The notes under the pieces are model-generated. The model worked only from the letters and a program-made list of their open reading frames with translations, did no database searches and was not told the origin of the DNA. Below, piece after piece: positions 45,100 to 57,700 of a stretch of DNA of 64,000 bases. Every line of letters starts with the position of its first letter. The stretch's first letter is position 1. The translations under genes and the position numbers were made by a program. Source of the DNA: Lineus longissimus (lineage: Eukaryota > Nemertea > Pilidiophora > Heteronemertea > Lineidae). The stretch lies in NCBI RefSeq assembly GCF_910592395.1, contig NC_088325.1:1922001-1986000 (forward strand), given 5' to 3'.

Positions 45100-47550
45100 C
45101 AGTGTTAAAACCGCTTCCACTCTGGTGTTCAGTTCGACTTCAGGCAAGTTTCAAACTATGGCCTTTGACAGACACCTAGAAAGATATTCTGGAGGTTCAC
45201 ATCAACACTGACACAACACCCGTAAATCTTCACCACCTGCTGGACTATCAGCACCCCTGCACATAGACAGCGAGGCGAACAATTATAACTTTGTGTGGGA
45301 ATATACAAGAGTTATTGAATACCAGCATTAGCTTTTCCAACTACACGCATAAAAAGAGTCTTTCAATATATGGAAGGTCTGATATAACTGTCAATTGCTT
45401 GAATACATTAGGAGCTGGCGCATCCTCAAAAGGCAAATAGGCTAGAAATGCCCAAGAAGTTAGAGGTACTGCCTTTTACCGTCATGAGGCCAGGAATGGG
45501 CACGGTTGTGATATTCGAAAAACTTCTGTAGTGTTTACAAAATGATTTATCTACAAATTGGAGAAATGAAAGTGATAGCACTGGCAGAGATCTCATCATA
45601 ATTGCCATGAAAAAATCCTGTCCAATTCGGTCACAAAATAAATCTTTGACGAAGCTGATTAACGAACGAGTTAATCTGTTTACTGACATTCAAAGGGCCT
45701 ACATAACTCATAAATTGAGAGGGTACATTGTTTAGTCCGAGTACGGTTTCATGTTCATCGACTTCAGGCAAGTTTCAAACTATGGCCATTGACAGACACC
45801 TCGAAAGATATTCTGGAGGTTCACCTCAATACTGTCACAACACCCGTAAATCTTCACCACCTGCTGGACTATCAGCACCCCTGCACATAGACAGCGAGGC
45901 GGTTCACATCAACACTGTCACAGCAACCGGTAAAGCTTCACCACCTGCTGGACTGTCAGCACCCCTGCACATAGACAGCGAGGCGGTTCACATCAACACT
46001 GTCACAGCAACCGGTAAAGCTTCACCACCAGCTGGACTATCAGCACCCCTGCACATAGACAGCGAGGCGGTTCACATCAACACTGTCACAGCAACCGGTA
46101 AAGCTTCACCACCAGCTGGACTATCAGCACCCCTGCACATAGACAGCGAGGCGGTTCACATCAACACTGTCACAGCAACCGGTAAAGCTTCACCACCAGC
46201 TGCACTATCAGCACCCCTGCACATAGACAGCGAGGCGGTTCACACATCAACCGGTAAAGCTTCACCACCTGCTGGACTATCAGCACCCCTGCACAATATA
46301 GACATCGAGGCAAACAATTATAACTCTATGTGGGAATGAATATACAAGAGTTATTGAATACCAACATTAGCTTTTCCAACTACACGCATAAAAAGAGTCT
46401 TTCAATATATGGAAGGACTGATATAACTGTCAATTGCTTGAATACATTAGGAGCTGGCGCATCCTCATTAAAGGCAAATAGGCTAGAAACGCCCAAGAAG
46501 TTAGAGGTACCGCCTTTTACCGTCATGAGGCCACGAACGGGCACGGTTGTGATATTCGAAAAACTTCTGTAGTGTTTACAAAATGATTTATCGACGAATT
46601 GGAGAAATGAAAGTGATAGCACTGGCAGAGATCTCATCATAATTGCCATGAAAAAAATCCTGTCCAATTCGGTCACCAAAAAAATCTCTTACGAAGCTGA
46701 TTTACGACCGAGTTAATGTGTTTCCTGACAATCAAAGGGCCGACATAACTCATAAATTCAGAGGGTAAATTGTTTAGTCTGAGTACGGTTTCATCTTCAT
46801 CGACTTCAGGCAAGTTTCAAACTATGGCCTTTGACAGACACCTCGAAAGATATTCTGGAGGTTCACCTCAATACTGTCACAACACCCGTAAATCTTCACC
46901 ACCTGCTGGACTATCAGCACCCCTGCACATTGACAGCGAGGCGGTTCACATCAACACTGTCACAGCAACCGGTAAAGCTTCACCACCTGCTGGACTATCA
47001 GCACCCCTGCACAAAGACAGCGAGGCGAACAATTATACTCTGTGTGGGAATATACAAGAGTTATGGAATACCAGCATTAGCTTTTCCAACTACACGCAAA
47101 ATAAAGAGTCTTTCAATATATAGAAGGACCGATATAACTGTCAATTGCTTGAATACATCAGGAGCTGGCGCATCCTCAAAAGGCAAATAGGCTAGAAATG
47201 CCCAAGAAGTTAGAGGTACCGCCTTTTACCGTCATGAGGCCACGAATGGGCACGGTTGTGATATTCGAAAAACTTCTGTAGTGTTTACAAAATGATTTAT
47301 CTACGAATTGGAGAAATGAAAGTGATAGCACTGGCAGAGATCTCATCATAATTGCCATGAAAAAAATCCTGTCCAATTCGGTCACCAAAAAAATCTCTTA
47401 CGAAGCTGATTTACGACCGAGTTAATGTGTTTCCTGACAATCAAAGGGCCGACATAACTCATAAATTCAGAGGGTAAATTGTTTAGTCTGAGTACGGTTT
47501 CATCTTCATCGACTTCAGGCAAGTTTCAAACTATGGCCTTTGACAGACAC
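45100..47550. repeat. Macro-repeat array (about 3+ units) with 84-bp minisatellite
   Basis: The start landmark gacttcaggcaagtttcaa occurs at 45,136, 45,759, 46,802 and 47,511, giving units of about 623, 1,043 and 709 bp. The size difference comes from the number of internal 84-bp repeats (about 5-6 in the second unit, one or two in the others). The conserved tail includes a segment ending in cataactcataaattcagag. The last unit is cut off at about 47,550. Confidence 0.85.
45845..46310. repeat. 84-bp minisatellite
   Basis: About five to six units of cagcacccctgcacatagac and following sequence. 84 is divisible by three, so one strand stays open and spells a 28-residue repeat (around APLHIDSEAVHINTVTATGK). 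No promoter or splice context supports translation. Confidence 0.88.
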
Positions 47551-47754
47551 AGGATGATAGAAAATAAGAGGATATTGAGTGAAAAAATATAATTTCCATA
47601 GTTTAACTTTGGTAGTCATTCTTCTTTTGATATCACAAAAAAAACATTCATTTTTGTACAGGTTTAGCCTGCATGCCTTTACAGTCAGCTGCTTACTAGT
47701 CTGACTTCGAATTCAGCATGGACTGTTACTGTCGAAGAAAACGTGGACAGATGC

Positions 47755-47949
47755 TCAGTCTCGTAAGGCCAAGAATGTTAAATGTAATACACATGTACCT
47801 TCATTTAAGACTGTTTTTACAGGCACAATATTTCGCCAATCTGGTTTGACACATGTGACGTACTGAAGTACTTTCTTGACAAAGTTGCCATCCCACTTCT
47901 TAACCAGTTGGTCGCCAGTTTGGAACAAAACATTAAAATCCTGCTCAAT
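47755..47949 (-). CDS. SAM gene exon 9 (terminal)
   Basis: 195 bp from acceptor TTGCAG, phase 0: IEQDFNVLFQTGDQLVKKW and onward to TGA at 47,757-47,755. A possible donor (G|GTACAT) inside it would allow further exons, but none are recognised downstream. Confidence 0.55.
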   Translation of the reverse strand: MEQDFNVLFQTGDQLVKKWDGNFVKKVLQYVTCVKPDWRNIVPVKTVLNEGTCVLHLTFLALRD

Positions 47950-50900
47950 CTGCAATGATACATGCAAAATTTATTAAAACAAGGGGTCGAATAAGATTTA
48001 ACTAATTCTTCATTGGCATGGTGCTTTTTGAAAAAAGCTATATTCAGCATTGCCACAAAGTTGAATAGCCTCCACAGACCCCACTGCTAAGTACCTCTGC
48101 AAGAAACAACATGTCTCATTAGACTCATAGTCATACATACCATTCCTCTCTCCAAAAGCCTTGGAAATGATGCCAAAATATCCTTCGCTTTCAACTCTTT
48201 GTTCTCACAGATCTCACGGTGACGATTTGTTGCGGTTTTAGCCATCAGGTCCGAAACTTTGGATGCCGGTTCAATGTTGTGTTTCAGCCATGCTGTCATT
48301 TCCTTATACTCTTTTTCGGGTAGAATCTGGCATTCTGATGAAGATAAACAGAGACTTGAACAAGAGGCCCAAGGGCCTGGCGCTCAGCTGAGTTGTTGCT
48401 GCGTTGTTCGTATATATTACATTACTCGTCAAACTCTACTAAACTAAGGACTCAAAGCCTAAGGATATTAGCTTCTGGATGTGTAACAGTGAATTACGGT
48501 AGACTGGCGCAATCTACTTCAAGCAAGCTCCACCCTTGCAATGTGTGCGCAAACAGATAACTTAACCTATATTGGACCATCAATTCTACACACAGCAACA
48601 TGATTCATCCTCAGCTGTTACCATGATGATGATGATGATGATCCTTTTCGCAAATTGGTCGTCTTCTGTCTTTCTTCCATACTTCAGTGCCACCGGATGT
48701 AGTCTGCCCTTGTGGAGGGATCCTTTCAGCACCGGGACACAAGAATCCATGCGAATTGAATCACATGGAGAGACGAGCCCAATCACCCGCTTTTGGCTGG
48801 GTAGAAATAGGTAAATCTCGCAGACTGGACCTTAAACTCTACTGCCGACGTGTGAGGCCGGTCTGACAGATGAGTTAGTGGGGTCCATCTAATGCAGAAG
48901 GCACCAGTTTCCCTAACTAAAAGGGTAACATTAACAAAATGCTCTACCCAACTCTATTATTGCCTAAAGGCCTATGTACACTAGTAAAATATTAGCAACA
49001 TTTTTACATTTCCAGTTGCAACAAATGTTGCAAAAAATGTTGCGTAGTGTGTACAGAGCAAAACGCGTCTTACAACATGTTGTAAAATTGTTGCAAATTA
49101 AATGCAATGCAATTCTTTGTTGCATGTTGTAAAAATGTTGCAAACTCTTCAGCCAATCAGAAATAGGATTTGCGTCATGTGATCTACCGGAGTTCATGTG
49201 ACTTGAACAAGAAGCAGGTATAGCAACTCTCAAGTGAGTGTCTTGCTTCGTAGGGTGATGAAACCTTTTCTAGAAGTTTTTGTGTGACGGCTTGTCAGTC
49301 AGCCGCAACTCCTTTAGGCTGCGTATCCATAGGCTGTTCCGTGCCCTGCACAACATTCCCTTTTTACCGCCTGGCGCGCCACACGGACAATGAACCTTCG
49401 TTGGTGTTATTGATCGTTCCCATAGGTTATGCCGTGTCACATTGCGGGCATATATGCACTGTGGATTGGGAATATAGGCCCATATTGGGATTGAACATGT
49501 CCATTCTTTTGCGAGTGAACAACACGGAAGCAATGTCTGAGGCGAAATTAATTCAAGAGGTTCATCAACGGGAACTACTCTGGGACCCCGAAACTGATGA
49601 TTATCATAACAAGCACGAACCTGTAATTTGTTGCTTAAAAGTCAGGTTTTATATACATGTACATGTCAATTTGATGTTGCAAGTGAAAATACAAGTTACT
49701 TGTATTTTCATTTTCAATATTCATAAGAAATTGTCTTCTGAAATAATGACAGCGTGCGGATAAACGCGATTGACCGCTGCGAAATGAGGACTACAAAGGC
49801 CTACATGACCAAAAAGGAATATCCAATGGAGACTCGGGGCATAGTGCCAGGTCACAAGGCTGTTACGCCATAACGCCACACTACACAAGGGCATACCCTA
49901 TGGATACGCGGCCTTAACAGGCAGTGGTATGCCCCATCATCCACCCTCATTTTGATCCAGGGCCTGGTCCATATTCTCTTTGGTTATTTCGCCGCCTCTT
50001 CCGTCTCTCAACAATGACAGCTAAAATTGCTGCAGAAGCACTCAAAACACATCTTCTCTCCTTGGAATCATCCATTTTCCCTCCAAAATACCTATTTCCC
50101 TTTGTTCCCACTAAAAAGTTTGCAACAATTTACCAACATGTTGTAAAAATGTTGCTAATTTGTTGCAATTTTGTTGCTAGTGAACACAGGGCCTTGAAGG
50201 GCTTGTTGCAAAATTGTTGTAAAAATGTTGGTAAAATGTTGGTAAAATGTTGGTAAAATGTTGGTAAAATGTTGGTAAAATGTTGCTAATATTTTACTAG
50301 TGTACACCCTGCTTAAGTCAAGTGAAACTCTTAACAAACCTTAGCAGAATGCCACCATTGAAATGTTGATAATAATGATAGCAAGTAAAAACTTTAAACA
50401 GATAGACTTGATTTTTTTAACCAACTGCCACATGCGGTTTTCTTTATTTAGTAAATTTTGAGGTAAGTATTACAGAATGAAATACTTGAATACTAGAATT
50501 GCCTGGCTCTTCTGATGATTGCACTGGTGAACACCGAAGTCGATGGGATGTGCAAAGTCATAGCTCGATCCTCTCTCTTGGTCATCTTTGAGATGTAGTC
50601 ACCAAATATGTTCAAATGCAGCTGCAGATCATTCCTGTCCTGCAAAACATGATGAGGAGATAACATTTTAATTTTGATAGAATAGGTAAGCTAGCCAAGT
50701 TTTATATCAAATACAAGGCCAACAACAACTGATAAGGCGCTAGGGCCGAATGATCAAGGAAGTTCATTGATATGATTGGGAATACATTGTGATAAGAGTG
50801 ATGAATCGGCCCCGTTTGAAGCATTGTGCTATGTACAGTGTGCAAGTGTCAGTGTGTATCATATCGCATTAACTGTTTGTTGACATTTCAAATCGCTGGC

Positions 50901-51674
50901 GTCGATCCTCAATTACACTGTTTATGTACATTGGCAACCTTACCCGATGATATCAGAACGATGTTTATTATTGTCTTGTTTATTCACATTAGTTCTGCTA
51001 TGTGACAAGAGTTATTTGTTGAGAAATCCATGATTTAAAGCCATACTTTGACATCGTTTCTCAGACCAACCAACCAAGCTGCATTTCGCAGATCGTTTTT
51101 CAACGATCATCGACGAACTATTTCAAATTAATCACATCCAATGAAACAATCCAAGCCTTCCCTAATGTCATCAACATGCAATAACACAAGCAGCCAAATA
51201 TTATCGCCTATGAAATTGTGAATTTAATGAGAACTTACCTCTGAATTGACAGAACGCGATCTATTCCATAGCATGGTCTCCTTACGTCTGAACTGCGCAG
51301 ACTCGAGACGTGACGTTCGCTGCATGTGTGATTGGACGTGGGATAACTCGCGCGAAATTTAAAATGCTCTTCTTGGGGGGTGCTCACTAAATTGCGCCAG
51401 TAACACCACCTGGTGAGAAATTCATGAACTACGCCTATTGATAATGAAAGAGAAAGCTTTGCTCTATAAAATTAGATTTGATTCATGATCCCCAACTGAG
51501 AAATCAGCTGCTGGAAAAGTTTTTGGAAAATTTCGCTTGGTGCCACCTAGTGGCCAAACCGCTCATCCTGCCGGACCCACATTTGGTCTATTCAGGAGTC
51601 CTGAAGGGTCTCAACGCCTCAGAGGGAAAATCTATCGCCTATCCGCCATAGTTTTGAAACGTGCCTGTTTAACG

Positions 51675-51729
<55 letters not shown>

Positions 51730-54700
51730 GGACACTCATTCTACCATTTACTCATATGAATAGCTCAGCTTTTCAGCTGAGCTAATAAAAAAACACAAAT
51801 ATAATTGTTTGAGAAAAATTTGTTCTGGTGTAGTGGCTAGCAGATATCACCCTGGATGAAACTATGGCCTAACTGCACTTTTACTAGCAATGTTAACCAC
51901 TGATTGTGAGGCTCCTAATCACCCCATATTGACTTGATTAAATCAGGACATGTATCCCTCATGTACACCTTAGGTACATGTAGATCTCAGTGACTAGCAC
52001 CACCAACCGAACGAGGTGTGATGGTGATCTAAAACAACTTTTCTACATTAACCCACAAACACGTCTCAAATATCAAAGCCTTGGGCAATATTATTGTGAT
52101 TACCTGCAACAGACAACACCTCTTCAGCAGGGACTGTTTCAGGTAATTGGACCCTTTTCTTAACCATCTTCAGTTTTGCCTCCTCTTTGTGAACATTGTA
52201 TATACGGTCATTGATAAAGCCCTTTGCAGGTCGACCACCTCGAGCCCTTTGGTAAAATGCTTCCTGAAAGATGATGAAGAAAAAAAATGGCTTCATGCTG
52301 ATACTTCTGCGGACACATTTTTTCTCCTCCCCAGGCGCTCCTCGGCTGTGATATCAAGAACCGCTGGTGCTGCGAAGAAAACTAGCAAACTTAGTTTTAC
52401 ATAGAAACCATGACACCTTGTGATCAAGGAATTGTTTGGTTGTGCCTCTCCGTCATACTTACAAAGCCCTGTCCCTTCAGATTCCTCAGACACGGTATGA
52501 CTGTGATAATCGCAATGGCAAGTTCCTCCTTGTCCTCTGTTTTGGGACTGGAAATTAAGCACACGAATTTCACTCCTTACATGTAAATGCAATACACCAA
52601 CACACTACTTATACTTATTAGTAAGGAGATGATTCACACTGATACACTAAAAAATAAATGTAGTATCAAGGATGTATACATCCTTGGTAGTATGTTCTCT
52701 AAAATCACTTTAAGAACCCCCCCCCTAATATCAGTTTTCGAAATAACAAAGTTTCGAAATAACAAGTGCTGCGGCTGCTGGCCTAGCCAAATCAAGCAAA
52801 CACATACACATACACATTTTTTTAAGGATACTTACAATTTTCCGCATTTTTCAAATAAAAAACCAGTTGCTATTTTCACAAGTCTTTTCCTCAACACTGT
52901 TGGGGCGAACCCAAGCTTCTGTACATCCGCTAACAAAGATCTACCACCATTCTGGCTACATAGGAAAGTCTTAAAATCATGAAACTGCAATAAAGATGGC
53001 AAAGCTCTTCTTAATTGAAAATATACATCTTATAATGATGATGAAATTTGTCTGTAATAAATACATAAGTCATTTAAACAAAACTGACATAATTTGTTGA
53101 TTGGACAGTTGGAAATGCTGACCTGTTCAATTTATAATGTTACCCATACGCAACTTCTCATGGCAAATTATGTGTATCAATTGAAGAATGAACCTTGAAG
53201 CAGTACATTATACCTCCATGATTGAATTGAAATAAAAATATTCACCTTAGTTGATACTGGATGTGCACATATTTTACTGCCACTGGGAACTGAAGTTGAG
53301 CTAGATTCTATTGGGACGTGTATGTTATCATTTTCTGTGTCATCGCTGGTGCCAGTCATATCGGTTGGTGGAGATGCATCCTGAAAATAAATTTAAAGGT
53401 ACAATAACATACAATAACTTCAGAAAACTTTGCATTTCACTTCAATACTTCACACCTTCAATGTGATAAATTGTTCTTGTATTTTCGAATTTTTTTTCTC
53501 GCAAGTACACACTAATGACTAAAATCTCTGAACATACCAACTTATCTATGCCTCGGAACAATGTAACGCAAACTGTCATGTTCATCAAACGACTTGATGA
53601 GGTGAAAGGGGTGATGGTCAAGCAATTCATTGACTGTGATGCACAGAAATTCGTCTCCTTCCCGAACAGCATAGGCATGATATCTGTCTTCAAACCACAG
53701 GGTTTCCCAGACTTGAATCAACAAATATACTAGAGTCTGGTCATCAATGAATACCTGCTCTATTTTTCCATAGAGAGGATTTCCTGATTCCTTATCACAG
53801 TCCACAGAAACCATCTCGTTGGCTCTGTACTCTATGCCGTGGTACCTAGCGAATTTAGCAGAAAAGACTTCAGAGTCAACAGGACAGCCAATTGCCTCTG
53901 CTATTAGACTGTGATGGGGCTCAAAGTGATCCAGGGGCTGGAGCAAACCCTTCCCACTTTCCAATGGCTTGAACTCGAAAAGCTCCTTCCTCATGAGGGC
54001 ATCAGACAACGTCATCTGATGGCGTCTGGCCATGGTTTTACAAATATTTTTAAAGTTGCAGGTAACTTGGGCAACTTGCTTGAAGAATGCATGTTTTCCC
54101 TCAAATCGCAATGATGAAAAGTGTTTAAGAGGTCCAATGGCTCGGATTACTGCAGGGTAATGTACTTATGATGGTGCTTTGGAAGGATGTGATTGTCTGG
54201 GAAGGTTGTGAGGAAATGGTCATGGTGTTCTTGAATTAGTCGCTGGAGGTAGTAGGTCTCTTCTTCACTCACTTTTGGGGCAAAGATGATGTCCATGCAG
54301 GAAAGCAGGAGACGTATGACTTGCAGGTGATCATTACATGTATCTTCAGGAACAAGGTCGCCAATGAGAATCAGGAGATGCCTGATTAGAAAATAGGCCT
54401 GCTCTGCTTTTTGACCAGTTGCAGAAGTTGAACGATTCAGGCTTTGCTCAGTTATCACAGAGGGTTTGACGACTCAGGAAATCCATAATCAAATGACACT
54501 ATTCGGTCGTTGATCACATCGAGAGTGAGCACACCTTCAGTGATGATCGCCTTCAAGACCAGTTTTACCTCTATTAGGCCAACCCCCTCAAGAATGTCAT
54601 GCATAATGTCAAAGACATGGTTATCAGTGACATGATATCCTACTAAGTCATTCAGCGGACACATCCTCTTTACTCCGGTTCTACTAACATCATCAACGGC

Positions 54701-57700
54701 TATGTCTCTATCATATGTCTCAACTGTCCTAATCAGGGAGTCGTCTTCAGCAGTTGCAGTGTGAGCATCATCTCTCGGCATCGAACATCTGCGGCAAGGA
54801 AAGTTAGCTGTAAATCCCTCAGCAAAACCTAGCATGCCATGCAGCCCCAAGTTATCACCTGTTGTCTGGCCTAAAACCACACGCACTTTTGTTCCATCAT
54901 CACACAACAAACCCTCAGATTCTAGCACTTTCAGATCATCTACAATTGGATTCAATATTGCATTAAAACCATAATGCTTTATGTCTTTTGAGAGGGCAAC
55001 AGCAAGCAAGAACATATTCTTTAAACTGGACTGGTGTACTGAGTGAACATCTTTCAGTGTGAAGTAGAACAAACCCAGTTTATGGGTGCCAGCTTTGGGA
55101 GAAAAAGGGTTTGTAGTTTCTAACTCATCAAAATACAGTAAAATATTTATGGTCTCAGGATCGCACAGGGCTGGGTTGGATTTGTAGTAACTGCCATCTT
55201 TAAAATCTTCAAGAATCCCAGGCTCATGTTCCCTGGTCTTGTACTGTCGGATAGCATCCAGCAAATCAGCATCAAGGACTTCTAGCAACAGGTCTCTGAT
55301 AGGCACATACTCAAATGTGTCACGCTTTTGGTGTTGGAGGACAACACCAGAATGAGGGTCTGGCTGGGGATTAAAGGCAACTCCAAGCGGAACAGAAACT
55401 GGAGGAATGAAAGTGCCGAGGTTTAAAAAATATTTGTTTTGAAGCCATCCAGTTTCTAAACCGGTAAAAGGTCTCCGACTCTCTTCAAAATCATTCATTA
55501 GGTCTGCCAAATCATCATCATTCCTCATCCCATTCCCGAGGTCTTCCACTACCTTCTTCGTTTTCTCTTTCAATGCTTCAATAATTTCAGAAAACATTTC
55601 GGAAGTGCATTCAATGACAGTGTTCAACGTAGAGAGAGGCAGGTTTGCCTTGGCCTTCAGTTTACTAATGAACGATGAAGCTATTGACATAACATCAAGC
55701 TCAGCATGACGACTTTGTCCTGTAAAATCATTTACACCATCAATTTCAACATCATCTCCAGAATGCATCATGTCTTCATTTTCACTATTATAATCAAACA
55801 CCTCTCCGGGCACATCATTTATAAATGTATCATTGTTGCTGTCTTGTTCAAGAACATGTTTTATCAAATGCCTTTTGTAAGGCCAAACAGACTGAAAGGT
55901 CCGTTGGCATCCATTCTGTGCACAAACAAAATAATTTCCAGCATAGGTTATTGCATGAATGGTCCTCAAATGAAAGAACAAGGAGTGGAAGTCCCCTTTA
56001 ATGTTTTTGGAACAAACAAAACACATGAACTGCCTGGACTGCTCCATTACTACTGAATTATCCTTGACCTTTCCTTTAAACTCTTGCAGAATTAAGATGA
56101 ATCTCACATCTTACCGATACAGCATTCCTGTTCAATGACAGCTTCTGTTTGAATCGAAGTCGTGTTCCAATCCTTGGAATTAACTCCTTCAAAGTATCCT
56201 CGTCCAAGAGATGAAAACATTCCTCGTCAATGCCATGTTCTGAAGGAAAAAAAGGAGCAGAGAAGCTTTTACTGATTGTGTCTAGAAAAATATTTTATTA
56301 TACATGTATATTACAAAAACACTGATACGCCTATGTAAAAACACCTTTCATTAGACTTAGCGTGACAGCTCATCTCAAAAATAGTCATCCAGCACCCATT
56401 ATACCAACATGTGACCATATGGTGAAATCTTCATTTTTTGGATACTTTTTTAGGCCTAATTTTTTTTTCAAAACAATTAAAAAAATAACCAATGGCTCTT
56501 TAGTACATGTAGTACATGGATGCCTGCGGGTATAATTCATTACCATTCACTTACCTGCACATGTCTGGAGAATGGAAAAACACAATTAAAAAATAAAGTC
56601 AATAGTGTGAGTTGTACACTCAATTCAAAGATAAAGTTGATTTTGGCAGGGCAAGGCAAGAAAATAGGACAATCACTCGAGTACAGTTACAGTAGCATTA
56701 TTCATATGTCGTGAATGTAGGAAGGACAGGCAGCAACAAGTCAAAGGTTCACTGTGACACTGACAGTTCTACAGACTGTCATGACTGTTGCAGTCAAATC
56801 CCAATTTTACACCAAATTTTATTTTGATTGCAGAGCTAACAAAATTGGCCCTTTTAACATTTATCATTATTTCAAATCCAATTGTAAATCACTTATGGTT
56901 TGAGCGGCTTGAGAAATCTACTGGTACTGGTATTTAGATGCTCTAAAAAGTGAGCATATCTTCATTTCTAAAAGACAAGATTCTCTTTGTATGAGTGCCT
57001 AAAGTACAAAAAAACGTTACCGGTATACATGCTTCAAGTTTCATAACTATTCAGCAAGTCAGCTGATTGTCATGCATGTAGTTACATTCAAATTCCTGTT
57101 GCCAGGCCTAAAAAACAGGCCAAGGACCTTCTGTTCAGTGAACAAATACATTACCAGCCAAGCCTTTATCTACATGATTGACATCGAATCGAAATACATG
57201 AATACCACCTCAGTCGTCATTAAAACATGAAATATTTATCTGCTTTCCTTGATAGTCAACATAAAGTCACTAGTTTTCTAGCAAGGTCACGAAATTAGTT
57301 GCCACTGATGGTGCTGCAGACCAACTTCTACAAATCATACAACAAGACATGTATGACTGTAAAAATGACCTCTTTAGACTATAAAAAACATGCTGGAACA
57401 TTTACATTGCTGTCGAGCACAAACCCAATGAACGACAAGAGTTGGGTTTTATGCTTCGTACACACAATGTACACATTTCTCATAGTGACCAGACACCGAC
57501 AGCCACATGTAGACCAAAGAGACATACTAGTATCATGTGTATGACAATCAATCACTAATCAGCAGAATGAGAATGATCAATCTCCAATGACAATGTCATT
57601 GATATTGATAATCGAATACATGCAAATATACACGCATTCGTCGAATTCGAATACGGTCATCCAGTTTCAACGCTTACCAGTCAGAACGGCCCCTGGTCAA

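Larger units (their letters stand above)
48972..50308. mobile_element. hAT-like non-autonomous DNA transposon with ~35-bp terminal inverted repeats
   Basis: The left end tgtacactagtaaaatatta (from 48,975) is the reverse complement of the right end (to 50,305). The interior near both ends is rich in gttgcaac/acaacatgttgtaa motifs. The outermost bases on the right read cagggtgtacac when inverted, resembling hAT ends; the target duplication is degraded. It contains the nested Harbinger-like element and no transposase. Confidence 0.68.

Noticed and set aside
45728-46339. 203-residue open frame with a 28-residue repeat
   Set aside because: It arises because the 84-bp minisatellite is a multiple of three; neighbouring macro-repeat copies do not preserve the frame outside the repeat.
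49284-49763. 159-residue frame in the Harbinger-like element
   Set aside because: No transposase or DNA-binding motif; it crosses the inverted repeat of a non-autonomous element.
54147-54458. Separate small gene in the middle of SAM exon 3
   Set aside because: Its product aligns with the family between the neighbouring frames, so it is a frame-shifted part of one exon.
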